64,000 nt of DNA from [Mycoplasma] falconis (GTDB lineage Bacteria > Bacillota_I > Bacilli_A > Mycoplasmatales > Metamycoplasmataceae): positions 1-64,000 of the forward strand of contig NZ_VFSS01000003.1 of the NCBI RefSeq assembly GCF_006385795.1, written 5' to 3'. Numbering within the stretch: position 1 is the stretch's first letter; the number at the start of each line of letters is the position of its first letter. Shown in pieces: positions 33,492 through 48,230 of the stretch. Below the pieces are notes generated by a model. That model saw nothing but the letters and a program-made list of their open reading frames with translations, made no database searches and was not told the DNA's origin. The translations under genes were made by a program, and so were the position numbers.

Positions 33492-33522
33492 AAAAAGGAA
33501 AGATTTTAACTCTTCCTTTTTT
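33492..33522. terminator. Bidirectional terminator between degV and the DUF885 gene
   Basis: AAAAAGGAA(A)GA / TCTTCCTTTTT stem with a one-base bulge; A and T runs on opposite sides suit both converging genes. Confidence 0.85.
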
Positions 33523-33535
33523 ATTTAACTATTTT

Positions 33536-36316
33536 TTAGTTTTTTAAATCGTATTCTAAAGCTACAACTTTAGCTAGAGCTTCTAGTGGTAAAGCTCCAT
33601 TTTCTAAATATAGATTTAAAAGCTTTTTAATATTTGCTTTTTCAACACCTTTTATTGATTGGTTAACAAATTCTTCTCTTGATAACCCTAATTTATTTCT
33701 TACAGCATCATATAAATCAAGCATTTTAGCTTTTCCTGAATTATATGAAACAGCTTGACCTGGTAAATTAAAGTAACGTTTTGATTCAGAAGTAATATCT
33801 CCAATACCTAAAGCAGAATTATTTTTCATAAATTCACGAGCTTGGTTAATTGAAGCTCCGGTAGGTAAATCTTCTTGCCCTACAACTTCTGGGCTATGAT
33901 AAATAGTGTCAATTGCTAAACGCATATTACGTAATTGAGCTTCATTTAAAGCCCCAAAGTAATTTAACATATTAGCTAGTTGAACTGCTGCAAGAGCATG
34001 TTCTTTATCATCTTCATAATTTTTAACAGAAGCAACTTCTTTTCAATATGAACCGGTATGAAGTTCTTTAATTTGTTGAATTTCTGATTCAGTTACGTCA
34101 GCAACTTGTCTTGCTTTAAAGAATGAAGTAATACCTTTACCATTTAGAAAATCAACTGGCATTGAATAATAATCATTACTGTTATAATCTGGTGATCCAT
34201 ATCATCCTGATTCGATAGCAAATCATTCCATAAATAAAGCTCAACCTTCAACATAAGCAGTGTAATCAAAAACATTACCCAAGTTTTCTTCGTTAATTTT
34301 AGCTAAATATTTAGCAGCGTATTGAATTTGATTATGGTGTCCCATAACAGTTTCGTGGTTTGCAAAAGAAGTTAAAGATCATTTTGGTAAGCCATAATAT
34401 GGATCTGAATTAAATTGGAATTTCATAACAGAACCATTATATGACCCAACACCAGAAGAATCTCTTTTTGAATATGGATATGTTTCCATTTCGTAAACAG
34501 GGACATCTTTAGGGAAGAAACTTTCGCCATATTCAAAAGTTTTTGCTCTAAATTGAACGTAGTTTTTAAATGCTTCTAAAGCTCCATAGTAAAATTGTTC
34601 GTTTGTAATAGAACCATATTTTTTATCTTTAACAGCTTCTGATAATAAAACATCGTATCCTTTAGCTTTTAAATCTTCAACTGCAAAAGTAAGATCTGGT
34701 GCGGTTGTTAATGATTGTTTAACTTCAGGGGTGTAATATGAAGCATCTTCACGCCCAAAGAAAAATTCTTCTTGGGTTAATCATTTATTAAATTCACTTA
34801 AATTAATTTCGCCGTTTTCATTTCTAATATTTAAAACAACATTTTCAGCTGGGTTTGGTCCAACACCATCGCCGTCATATCTTACAGTAGGATTTCAAGC
34901 TCCGGTAGGTCCAGCGATTAATTCAGCCACTTTAGCAGCAATTGCTTTCATATTAGCTGCGGCTTTTTTAGTTTCACTATAACCTTTATCGTAAACTTGT
35001 TGAGCGGTATAGTTTGAAGTTGTATTTAATTTTAATAATTGGTTATAAACGGTTTTACCATTAATAATTTCATTACCTGGTACATAACCAATACCTATAT
35101 TTCTTTGATTTAAATCGGCCGCGGTTAAACCTAAACCATAAACTTCAAAGATTTTTAGAATAGCATTGCCTTTTTCGTCTTTTTTGCCAGATGGTCCTTT
35201 AACTTCAATAGTATTTTCCAATTCCTTAGCAGCATCACCTTCGGCTTTAGGAGTTTTATATAAAGTTAAAACTTCTTCATTTTGACCAAATCCATAAGTT
35301 GATTTTGCATAATAATTCGTTGCATATTCGGTATAAAATGCGTCAATAGCGTCTTGATCTGTTCAACTTTCTTGTGGTTTAGTTGTATCAAAACCAATTA
35401 GCTTAGCGACAGTAATAGTTTCATCATTTGATTGTATAAATTTTAATAATTTATCTTCATATAAGTTTTGTAAAACAAATCTTAAATTATTTTTAATAAA
35501 TATTTTTGAAGGAACAAAGTTTAATTCTTGACTAGCTTTTTTAATAGTTGCTAATCATTCTATAGCTTGTTCTTTATTGTCAACTGCTATTGATTCATAA
35601 AATGAATTAGCTGGATAAGGATAATTAGGTCCTCAATTAAAACTTGGAATTAAATTTTTAACTCCACTTGTGTAATTTCCTTTAATAATTTCTCAGTCAT
35701 ATTTAATTCCTTCATTTCAAGCTAATGAAGTAGTAATTAAATTTTCTTTAACTATTTTGTTTAATTTTTCAGTACCTTCGTTGATAATAGCTTCAATTTT
35801 TTGTTCTTCTTCAACAGTAGGAGATAATTTATAAATATAATCTTGAAGTTGAGATTTATATTTTTTATATACACTTAAAATATAATCAGCAGTAATATTA
35901 TATCTAGATTGAGTATTTCCTTCGGGCGAAGAAACAACAGCTTCTTCTGAAACTAATTTAGCTTCTAAAGCGTCTTTAGCTGTTTTTTCTAAAGTTTTTA
36001 ATTCTTCTTTTTTGCTTGCGATTAAAGCGGTTAGCTCAGTAATTTTTGCTTGATCTTCATCGGTTTTTTCAGTTTTATTATTTAATTCTTTTAAGTCACT
36101 TTCTAACTTATTTAAAGCTGTTTCAGCGGTTTGTAAATTACTTTCAGCTTGTTTTGAAGCTTCAATTGCTTCTTCTGCTTTAAACATTTCAGGTGTTTTA
36201 GGTTCTTGGATAGCAGTAATACCAAATCCAATACCTAATCCTAATGATAAAGCTCCAACAAATGTAGCTGCACCAGTTAAAAATATGGCAGCTTTTTTGT
36301 TAATTTTGGTTTTCAT
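33536..36316 (-). CDS. Surface-anchored DUF885 family protein (putative zinc metallopeptidase)
   Basis: 926 residues with many TGA-Trp codons. Residues 1-35 are a signal/anchor helix; about 45-115 is a Lys/Glu coiled coil. The rest matches DUF885: HETVMGHH at 654-661 corresponds to the family's HExxPGHH zinc motif (Pro replaced by Met), YVEGWALFMEWF follows, and the C-terminal block SESKRYFNLPGQAVSYNSGKAKMLDLYD leads to LENGALPLEALAKVV. DUF885 proteins are thought to be metallocarboxypeptidase-like enzymes; activity here is inferred. The coiled-coil extension and surface anchor suggest peptide digestion outside the cell for uptake. It appears to be a single-gene unit. Confidence 0.85.
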
Positions 36317-36478
36317 TTTGTTTGTTTTTTACCTTTCATTTAAAAAATAAAAATTAGGAACAGTTATATAAATAACTACTTATATTATATTCTTTATAAA
36401 TTGTGATTAAAATAAATCAAAAACTTACATATTTTTTGTTGACTTTTTCTTATATAAAAACATATTTTTTAATCAGAA

Positions 36479-36491
36479 TATAATTAAAAAT
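36479..36491 (+). promoter_or_regulatory. -10 box of the 36492 lipoprotein gene, leaderless layout
   Basis: TATAAT (36479-36484), 7 nt, then ATG; no ribosome site. A TTGACT at 36439-36444 is too far (34 nt) to be its -35. Confidence 0.6.
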
Positions 36492-36980
36492 ATGAAAACG
36501 TTTAAATCATTATTTATTTTATCGATGGCATTCGCCCCTGCGATAACTTGTGTTAGTTGTCAAGAACCTAATAATCCTAATAACAATTCTAACTCGCAAG
36601 GTTTTTCTAAAAGGGTAAGCGGAATTTTAAACTCAAGTCAACTTTCTAATATTAAAGATCAATTTAGTTTTCAATTAACTGATTTAGGTCGTCAAAATTA
36701 CCAAAAAGCAATTGAAATTTTTGACCAAATTTACAATCAGAAATATATTTCTTCCCATTCAATAAACAATGTTTTAAATGACCCCGAATTTAAAAAATAT
36801 TTTATTGTTTCTATTTATCCTAAAAATATAATTTATGGCCACCCTATTACTATTAAACTTGAAAAAAAAGGAGAAAATAAGCCTTTACCTTGCATTAGTT
36901 ATGAAGTAAGATGTCCTGACCGTATTCAAAACGGTAAAATGGCTTTAGATTCTTACGAAGAAATATATTTAGATATTTAA
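36492..36980 (+). CDS. Small lipoprotein of unknown function
   Basis: 162 residues. The signal peptide MKTFKSLFILSMAFAPAITCVSC ends in a lipobox with the modified cysteine most likely C23 (C20 is an alternative); lgt, needed for this, is in the same window. After a short Asn-rich linker (NNPNNNSNSQ) the mature part is soluble with no recognised domain. It lies alone between the DUF885 gene (divergent) and rpoC (convergent). Confidence 0.75.
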   Translation: MKTFKSLFILSMAFAPAITCVSCQEPNNPNNNSNSQGFSKRVSGILNSSQLSNIKDQFSFQLTDLGRQNYQKAIEIFDQIYNQKYISSHSINNVLNDPEFKKYFIVSIYPKNIIYGHPITIKLEKKGENKPLPCISYEVRCPDRIQNGKMALDSYEEIYLDI

Positions 36981-36986
36981 TAATAA

Positions 36987-37012
36987 AAAAGAAAGGGGCA
37001 ATCCTTTCTTTT
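36987..37012. terminator. Bidirectional terminator between lipoprotein gene and rpoC
   Basis: 10-bp stem AAAAGAAAGG/CCTTTCTTTT with a 6-nt loop; T runs on both strands. Confidence 0.85.
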
Positions 37013-37022
37013 CTTATATAAA

Positions 37023-41428
<4,406 letters not shown>

Positions 41429-41429
<1 letters not shown>

Positions 41430-44400
41430 TATTCTCCTCCTTCAAATTCTTGGTAGTATTTGGTATCAATTCTTTGTTCATCTTCAAAGTCATTATCATT
41501 TTCTTTTTCGTGAGCTTCAAGTTTAATACCTAGACCTCTTAATTCATAAGCTAAAACGTTAAATGATTCTGGCATACCAGGTTTTGGTAAGTGAGCGTTT
41601 CTTGCTAATGAGTTATATAGTTGATTACGTCCAATAATGTTGTCTGATTTGTAAGTTAAAAGTTCTTGTAGAACATTTGATGCACCATATGATTCAATAG
41701 CTCAGGTTTCCATTTCTCCAAATCTTTGTCCACCATTTTGAGATTTACCTCCAAGTGGTTGTTGCGTAATAAGTGAGTATGGACCAACGCTACGGGCGTG
41801 CATTTTGTCATCAACCATGTGGTAAAGTTTTAGATAGTACATGATACCTACTGAAATAGGTTTATCAAATGGTTCTCCGGTTCTACCATCATAGATTTTC
41901 ATTTTTCCTGAAGGATCAATATCTGCTTCTTCAAGAATTTCTTTAATTTGATTATGAGTAATTCCATCAAAAATTGGAGTTACGAATTTAGTATTTAGTT
42001 TTTTAGCAGCTAAACCTAAGTGAAGCTCTAAAACTTGTCCAATGTTCATCCGAGAAGGAACACCTTGTGGATTTAAACAGATGTCAAGTGGTGTACCGTC
42101 TTCTAAATATGGCATTTCTTCAACTGGTAATACGATTGAAACAACCCCTTTATTACCATGACGTCCAGCCATCTTGTCCCCAACTTTGATTTTACGTTTT
42201 TGAGCGATTGAAACTTTAACAATCTTTTCAATTCCGTCTTCTAGTTGGTCGCCGTTTTCTCTCGAAAGCACTTCTACAGCAACAACAGTACCGTTATGTC
42301 CGTGTTTTACTTTTAAAGAAGTGTCTTTACAGTTGGCTGTTTTTTGACCGAAAATTGCAGCCATTAATTTTTCTTCAGGAGTTGGGTTTTCTTCACCTTT
42401 TGGAGAAGTTCTACCAACAAGAATATCTCCGGCTGAAACTTCAGATCCAATTCTTACAATTCCTCTTTCATCTAAGAAACGTTTTGAAAAGTTTGAAGCA
42501 TTTGGAATTTCAGCAGTTAATTCATCGTCTCCCGCTTTTGAATGTCTAAATTGAATAGTTTGTTCTTCTATGTGAATTGAAGTATAAACATCGTCTTTAA
42601 CTAATCTTTCAGATAAAACAACAGCATCTTCGTAGTTATAACCATGTCAAGTAGTAAATCCAACTAACACGTTTTTACCTAATGCCATTTCACCATTTTT
42701 CATTGAAGGACCATCTACTAATAAATCTCCGGCTTCAATTCTTTGTCCAACTTTTACAATTGGAACTTGATGAATAACGGTGCCTTGGTTTGATCTTTCG
42801 AAAGTTCTTAAGTTGTAAACATCAACTTTTTTACCTTCTTCAGGTTTGATTTTAATCATTTCTGCATCAACATAAACAACTTCTCCGGCACGGTTTGCTC
42901 TTAAGTTGGTTGATGAATATTTAGCAATGTCTGCTTCAACACCAGTAGCTACTAATGGAGCTTCTGGGAATAAAACAGGAACAGCTTGACGTTGCATGTT
43001 AGAACCCATCAAGGCACGGTTAGCATCGTCATTTTCTAGAAATGGAATTGCAGAAGCAGCGATAGAAGTCATTTGACGGTTTGAAACCCCGATAAAATCA
43101 ACTTCTTCAGCTTTAACTTCAACAAATTCGTTATTACGTCTAACCATAACGTAATCATCAACGATCATATCATCTTTAATATGACAAGTTGATTGAGCAA
43201 AAGCATAATCAGCTTCTTCGATTGCTGTTAAATAAACAGGTTCTGAAAAATCAACTTTACGGTTTTTTACTCTAAAGTATGGTGATTGAATAAAACCGTA
43301 TTTGTCAATATGGGCAAATGATGCTAAGTTTAAGATAAGTCCGATGTTTGGACCTTCAGGAGTTTCAATTGGACAAATTCTACCAAAGTGAGTAGGGTGA
43401 ACGTCCCGAACCTCGAATTGAGCGGTATCACGGTTAAGACCTCTTGGACCTAATGAAGTGATACGACGTTTGTTTGAAATTTCAGCAAGTGGATTACATT
43501 GATCCATGAATTGTGAAAGTTTTGATGTGTTGAAAAATGATTTAAATTGATTAAAAATAGGTTTATTGTTTGTTACATTTTTAGGTGTAATTTTATCAAT
43601 ATCTTTAGTTGAAATTCTTTCACGAGTATTTTTTTCTAGTTTAATTAAACCAACTCTAAATTGATTTTGTAAAAGTTCACCGATAGTAACAATTCTCTTA
43701 TTAACAAGTGAATCGGGATCATCATCCGCTCCAACTTTTGATAATAAGTTAAAGTAATATGATATTGTTGCGACAATATCAGGAATTAATAGAAAGTTTT
43801 CGTTTGAGGTAGGATCGTTTCCTAATACTAATACCTTTTTGTCATGGTTCATATCAGCTTCGGTTGGATAAATTCAAATTTGTGGAACATATAGACGTTT
43901 GTAAAGCTCGCTATTACGTGAATCATCTAATTGATTACCATAAACACTTTCATCGATGTCAGGTAATTGTCACATCGGAATAATACCAGCTTTAATTTCT
44001 TCATGAATTTTTAAAGCAGTTTCATAATCGATAAAATCACCTTTTTTGTATAATAACTCACCAGTTTCTTGTGAAAAAATGCTTTCAGCTAAATATGAAT
44101 TAGTAATTCTTTCGATAATGTTTAATTTACGATTTAATGTGAAACGACCTGTTTCGGTTAAGTTATATCTTTTTTCGTTAAATAGAATTGATGGGATTAA
44201 ATTACGTGCTGATTCAGCAGTCATTCTGTCCCCTTTTCTAATTAAACGGTAAATAGTTTCTTGGGCTTCACGTGTAACAGCTTCTTTAACATCTCCAACA
44301 ATTTTATCTTTTTTAAATGTTTCCTCTAGTTCAGGAACATAACCAAACATTTTTCTAATTCCTTTTTCAGTAAAACCTAAAGCTTTAAGGAAAACGGTTA

Positions 44401-45019
44401 GTAAAAATGATTTATTTTTATCGATATGAATTTTGACACTATCAGGGTTAGCTGATGTAACTTTGTGATAAATTTCTACTCATGAACCCACTTGTGGAAT
44501 TATTTCAACTTTGTTAAATAAGTCATTAGCTTGTTTATTTCTAACGTTAATTCCAAAGTAAGCACCGGTAGAACGGATTAGTTGAGAAACAATAACTTTT
44601 TCAGATCCGTTAATAATAAATGATCCTCCATAAGTCATAATTGGAATTTCAGCAAACACAACTTCAGCATCTTCAACCTCACCAGTTTCGATGTTAGTTT
44701 GTCTTAATTTTGCTTTTAGCTTTCCTTGGTAAGAAGAACCCTTTTGTTTAGCTTCTTTAATGCATTCAAATTCAGTTTTTTTAGGATATTCAAAACGAGC
44801 AGAATTATGAATATAATCGATTTTAACTTTACCAGCTGCTTCGATTGGATAAATGTTTCTTAATTCTTCTTCGATTCCTTTTTCAATAAATTCCTTAACT
44901 GAATTTCTTTGCATTTCCAAATAGTCAGGGGTTTCAAATTTCTTTTGACTTATTGAATAATCACGTCTTTCGGTTATTGGACCAAACTTTCTGATTTCAT
45001 AATTAGATTTGTTTGCCAT
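41429..45019 (-). CDS. rpoB: DNA-directed RNA polymerase subunit beta
   Basis: 1,196 residues with TGA-Trp codons. The rifampicin region reads [25 protein letters not shown]: the second rifampicin-contact stretch is normal, with Asn in the position of the canonical 'TN/SH' helix. [12 protein letters not shown], the Mg-coordinating and lobe regions and the C-terminal [17 protein letters not shown] clamp anchor follow. Start ATG at 45019 with GAGGT upstream. Clinical rifampicin resistance of mollicutes cannot be judged from motifs alone. It precedes rpoC with a 1-bp overlap. Confidence 0.98.
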
Positions 45020-45088
45020 ATCTTACCTCATTTGTTTTATTTAGATAATTTTAATTTTTTGTAAAAATATTTAGTTTTTGTAATATAA

Positions 45089-45102
45089 CGCGTATACACG
45101 CG
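45089..45102 (-). promoter_or_regulatory. CGCG inverted repeat in the rpoB upstream region
   Basis: CGCG-TATACA-CGCG stands out in DNA that is otherwise over 75% AT. It lies 70 nt before the rpoB ATG and after the rplL terminator. It could be a processing hairpin or protein site for rpoBC; function is unknown. Confidence 0.4.
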
Positions 45103-45117
45103 CATTTTTATATAAAA

Positions 45118-45149
45118 ACACAAAAAAGGCTATAAAGCCTAGTTTGTGT
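45118..45149 (-). terminator. Terminator or attenuator after rplL
   Basis: CACAAA-AA-AGGC / GCCT-AG-TTTGTG stem with a TATAAA loop, then TTTTTATAT on the minus strand. In many bacteria a partial terminator between rplL and rpoB sets their ratio; this one is in that place. Confidence 0.8.
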
Positions 45150-45159
45150 GTATAAATTA

Positions 45160-45531
45160 TTAGTCTAAAGTAACTTCAGCTTTAACTTCGGTTAATTTAG
45201 CTTTGATTGATTCAGCTTCTTCTTTTGAAACATTTTCTTTTAGAACAGCTGGAGCTGATTCTACTAATTTTTTAGCGTCCATTAATCCTAGACCTAATAA
45301 ATCTTTAACTGCTTTAATAACAGCTAATTTGTTTCCACCATCTGATTTTAAAGTTACGTTGAATGATGATTTTTCTTCAGCAGCTTCAGCAGCAGCAGGA
45401 GCAGCAGCAGCTACAACAGCGGTTGGGTCAATTCCAAATTCTTCTTTTAGACCTTCAACAAGTTCCATAACTTCTTTAATGTTCATTTCTTTTAATGCTG
45501 AAACAAATTCTTCTTTTGTTAATTTTGCCAT
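45160..45531 (-). CDS. rplL: 50S ribosomal protein L7/L12
   Basis: 123 residues. N-terminal dimerisation domain ([30 protein letters not shown]), an Ala-rich hinge ([13 protein letters not shown]) and the C-terminal factor-binding domain with [28 protein letters not shown]. It forms the ribosomal stalk that recruits elongation factors. It is 21 nt after rplJ. Confidence 0.98.
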   Translation of the reverse strand: MAKLTKEEFVSALKEMNIKEVMELVEGLKEEFGIDPTAVVAAAAPAAAEAAEEKSSFNVTLKSDGGNKLAVIKAVKDLLGLGLMDAKKLVESAPAVLKENVSKEEAESIKAKLTEVKAEVTLD

Positions 45532-45552
45532 AATTAAATTCTCCTTAATATA

Positions 45553-46050
45553 TTATTCAGATACTTTTCCTTGTTTAACTAACTCATTTAATCCAATAGC
45601 TAAATTTCTGATTGGTGATAGTAATGAGTTTCCAAGAATCATAAGTGATTCTTCATATGAAGGAAGTTTTGAAATTTCGCTTAAAGCGGTTGCGTCTACT
45701 ACTTGGTTTTCGTAGATACCAGCTACTAATTCTAAAGCTGGAAATTGTTTTTTAAAGTTTACTAAAGTTTTTAGTGAGCTTAGATCGTCTGCTTTTGCAA
45801 AAGCATAAATGTTTTGACCTAATAATAGATCATTGATTGCTTCGTAGCCAAATTTTGGTGTAGCTTGTTTAACAAGTCTGTTTTTATAAACTTTTAATAA
45901 AACACCAGCTTTAGCTAATTCATTACGAATGGTTTGTAATGAAACAACATCAAGAGTTTTATAGTTAACAACATAAACAGCTTTAGATTCTTCGATGTTT
46001 TTAGCGATTTCGTCAACTACTAAAACTTTAGCATCTCTTAAAGCACTCAT
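45553..46050 (-). CDS. rplJ: 50S ribosomal protein L10
   Basis: 165 residues. L10 pattern: KVLVVDEIAKNIEESKAVYVVNYKTLDVVSLQTIRNELAKAG at the N-terminus with VYKNRLVKQA (rRNA contact), and a C-terminal helix that carries L7/L12 dimers. An AGGAGG site precedes the ATG. First gene of the rplJ-rplL unit upstream of rpoBC; an L10-type leader precedes it. Confidence 0.97.
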   Translation of the reverse strand: MSALRDAKVLVVDEIAKNIEESKAVYVVNYKTLDVVSLQTIRNELAKAGVLLKVYKNRLVKQATPKFGYEAINDLLLGQNIYAFAKADDLSSLKTLVNFKKQFPALELVAGIYENQVVDATALSEISKLPSYEESLMILGNSLLSPIRNLAIGLNELVKQGKVSE

Positions 46051-46061
46051 TTTTCCTCCTA

Positions 46062-46143
46062 TTATATTTTTGCAATATCTAAACTAGTACACATACTCGG
46101 TAACCTTATTAAGCTTACGCCGTTACTGTCTTAATATATTGCA
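46062..46143 (-). ncRNA. Ribosomal protein L10 leader
   Basis: The leader RNA contains AGACAGTAACGGCGTAAGCT, then TAATAAGGTTACCGAG, which matches the pattern of the conserved Firmicutes L10 leader (a 'GACAGTA...CTTAAT...TACCGAG' core). GTAAC pairs with GTTAC across the CTTAA loop. This RNA is bound by the L10/L7-L12 complex to repress the operon. The exact 5' edge is inferred from the -10 box. Confidence 0.82.
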
Positions 46144-46149
46144 CCGGTA

Positions 46150-46155
46150 ATTATA
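46150..46155 (-). promoter_or_regulatory. rplJ-rplL -10 box
   Basis: TATAAT on the minus strand (46155-46150), giving a 5' end near 46143 where the leader starts; -35 is not obvious. Confidence 0.65.
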
Positions 46156-46235
46156 ACACAAAGGCTAAAATTTAAACCTTAACATTTTATAAATTTTATT
46201 TATAAGATTTTTTTAGTTAAAAATAAATAAAAAAA

Positions 46236-46253
46236 TAACTATTTGCATAGTTA
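46236..46253 (-). terminator. Terminator after trxB
   Basis: 7-bp stem TAACTAT/ATAGTTA with a TTGC loop, followed by TTTTTTTATT on the minus strand. Confidence 0.8.
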
Positions 46254-46273
46254 CTTTATTCTGATAATAAAAA

Positions 46274-47182
46274 TTAAATTCGAGAGTTTACAACTTTGGC
46301 CGCTACGGTACCGTCGTTGGTAGCAGTTGTAATTTGTCTTACATCTTTTTTAATAACATCTCCAACCGCAAAAATATTTTTTATTTTAGTTTCCATACTT
46401 TCATCAACTAAAATAAAACCTTTTTCATCAAGAATTTCTTTCTGAGAAATAAAGTTAGTTGAAGGTTTAAAACCAATATAAGGAAACACGGCTTTAATAT
46501 CCATATTTTTAATTTCTCCGTTAACATTAGCTTTAATTGATGAAACTTTATCTTCACCTAATAGTTCTAAAATAACCGAATTTTCATGAATAAAAATATT
46601 TGCATGTTTTTTGGCGTCTTCTACCAATCTTTTCTCTGCAATAATTCCATCACGAACAAAAATATGTACTTCGGAAGCTATGCTTGCTAAATAAGAACTT
46701 TCTTCAAAGGCAGAATTACCCCCTCCGATAATAGCCGCTGGTAAACCTTTATACATAGCACCGTCACATAAAACACAATATGAAACACCTTTACCATTAA
46801 ATTTATCGATATTAATAACTTCTTTAGGCACTAAGTTTTTCATACCGGTTGCAATAATTACTGCCTTAGATAAATATTGATCTCCGTTAGCTAATGTAAC
46901 TATCTTTTCGTTATCGCTTAAAGATTCGATTTTTTCAACAAAGCCGAAAATCATTTTAGCGCCGTTTAATTTAGCTTGATTAAACATTTTTTTAGATAGC
47001 TCAGGACCTGAAACAAAATCAAAACCTGGGTAATTTTCAATTTTTGATTGTTCTGCCATTTTGCCGCCTGGATACATACCTTCAATAAAAGCAACTTTAA
47101 CATCGTTTCTAGCTAAATATAAAGCCGCGGTAAGACCGGCAGGACCTGCTCCAATTATTAATACATCAAAATCTTTGTTCAT
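46274..47182 (-). CDS. trxB: Thioredoxin-disulfide reductase
   Basis: 302 residues. FAD site LIIGAGPAGLTAALYLAR (9-26), redox centre CVLCD with C136 and C139 (often CATC or CAVC), NADPH motif IIGGGNSAFEE and C-terminal FAD motif IFAVGDVIKKDVRQITTATNDG. It keeps thioredoxin reduced in the cytosol. GGAG precedes the ATG. It lies 25 nt after lgt, as in many Firmicutes and mollicutes. Confidence 0.97.
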   Translation of the reverse strand: MNKDFDVLIIGAGPAGLTAALYLARNDVKVAFIEGMYPGGKMAEQSKIENYPGFDFVSGPELSKKMFNQAKLNGAKMIFGFVEKIESLSDNEKIVTLANGDQYLSKAVIIATGMKNLVPKEVINIDKFNGKGVSYCVLCDGAMYKGLPAAIIGGGNSAFEESSYLASIASEVHIFVRDGIIAEKRLVEDAKKHANIFIHENSVILELLGEDKVSSIKANVNGEIKNMDIKAVFPYIGFKPSTNFISQKEILDEKGFILVDESMETKIKNIFAVGDVIKKDVRQITTATNDGTVAAKVVNSRI

Positions 47183-47198
47183 TTTGTCTCCTTATGAT

Positions 47199-47223
47199 AA
47201 ATGCTGCTTATTTAGCAGCATTT
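47199..47223 (-). promoter_or_regulatory. Intercistronic hairpin at the lgt stop
   Basis: 9-bp perfect stem AAATGCTGC/GCAGCATTT; the lgt stop codon lies at its loop, and the trxB ribosome site follows. No T-run follows, so it is more likely a processing or coupling hairpin than a terminator. Confidence 0.5.
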
Positions 47224-48170
47224 ACTTGTTGATTATTTTCAATTTGATAAATATCTTTTACTTCTTCACGTTGTTTTTTAGTTAATGGTTTATTTTTAAC
47301 TTTTGGTTCGTAAACTATAAAGTAAAAATATTTATGGGTTTTAGGATTTTTAAAGTTAGGTATCTTATAAACATTGTAGTTAAGTTTGATAATAAATTCA
47401 AAGAATATAGTTAGTAAAACTCCGACGATAATATATAAGGCAGAAATTACTTTATAAATACCGTAGCTGCCTTCTCTTAAAGGTTCCATTCCAAAACGAA
47501 TGATTCCGTAGTAAAGAATATACATGGCTCCTGTTGTACCTGGACGTAATCAATTTCATTTATTTAAAACTCAAACTAATAAAATATAAGCCACTAAGTT
47601 CGCACATGATTCGTATAAGAACAGAGGATAATGATATTGACCATTAATATACATGTGTTGACGAATAATGTCAGGAAGAATTTTATAAGCGGTTGAATCA
47701 GTTGACATCACACCTCCGTAAACCTCGTGGTTAGCAAAGTTTCCTCAACGTCCAATAGCTTGACCAATTAAAACTGCTGGTAAGATAATACTAAAAGCTA
47801 CTTTAAGATCAATTTTTTTCGGATTTTTAGAAAAGACTATGTATAAAACAACACAAATCGTTGCCGTTATAACCCCTCCGTGAATTGATAAACCACCTTC
47901 TCAAATAAAGAAGACATGATATCAAGCTCCGTTGGTTCAGCCTTTATGCTCGATTAATTGCTGAATAACAAAAACAGTTCTAGCTCCAATAATAGCTGTT
48001 GGTAATGCAATAATGATAATTATGCCAAACTGATCTAAAGTATATTTTTCTCTTTTTCAAAAATAAAATACTGTCAATATGGCTGCTAGCATCCCTAGCA
48101 TCATTGTTAGAGAATAAACATTAACCACACCTAATTTAAGGCTAACGCCCGCTCAATCTTTAGGTTGCAT
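47208..48170 (-). CDS. lgt: Prolipoprotein diacylglyceryl transferase
   Basis: 320 residues with many TGA-Trp codons. A polytopic membrane protein with about seven helices; the Lgt signature GRWGNFANHEVYGG and the HGGVI loop hold the catalytic residues. It transfers diacylglycerol to the lipobox cysteine, and so is required by the lipoproteins at 36492 and 61600-64000. The C-terminal about 50 residues are charged and cytoplasmic. AAGGAG precedes the ATG. Confidence 0.97.
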
Positions 48171-48230
48171 TATTCTCCTTTCTTCTAACTTTAAATTTAT
48201 ATTTAATAATTATAAAATAATAAGTTTAAA

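Noticed and set aside
36439..36458. TTGACT with TATAAA as promoter of the 36492 lipoprotein
   Set aside because: Spacing of only 8 nt is not workable; the TATAAT at 36479 fits better.
45203..45715. Long open frame on the plus strand opposite rplL/rplJ
   Set aside because: It is the mirror of Ala/Glu-rich L7/L12 and L10 codons; no ribosome site or family resemblance, while the genes on the other strand are certain.
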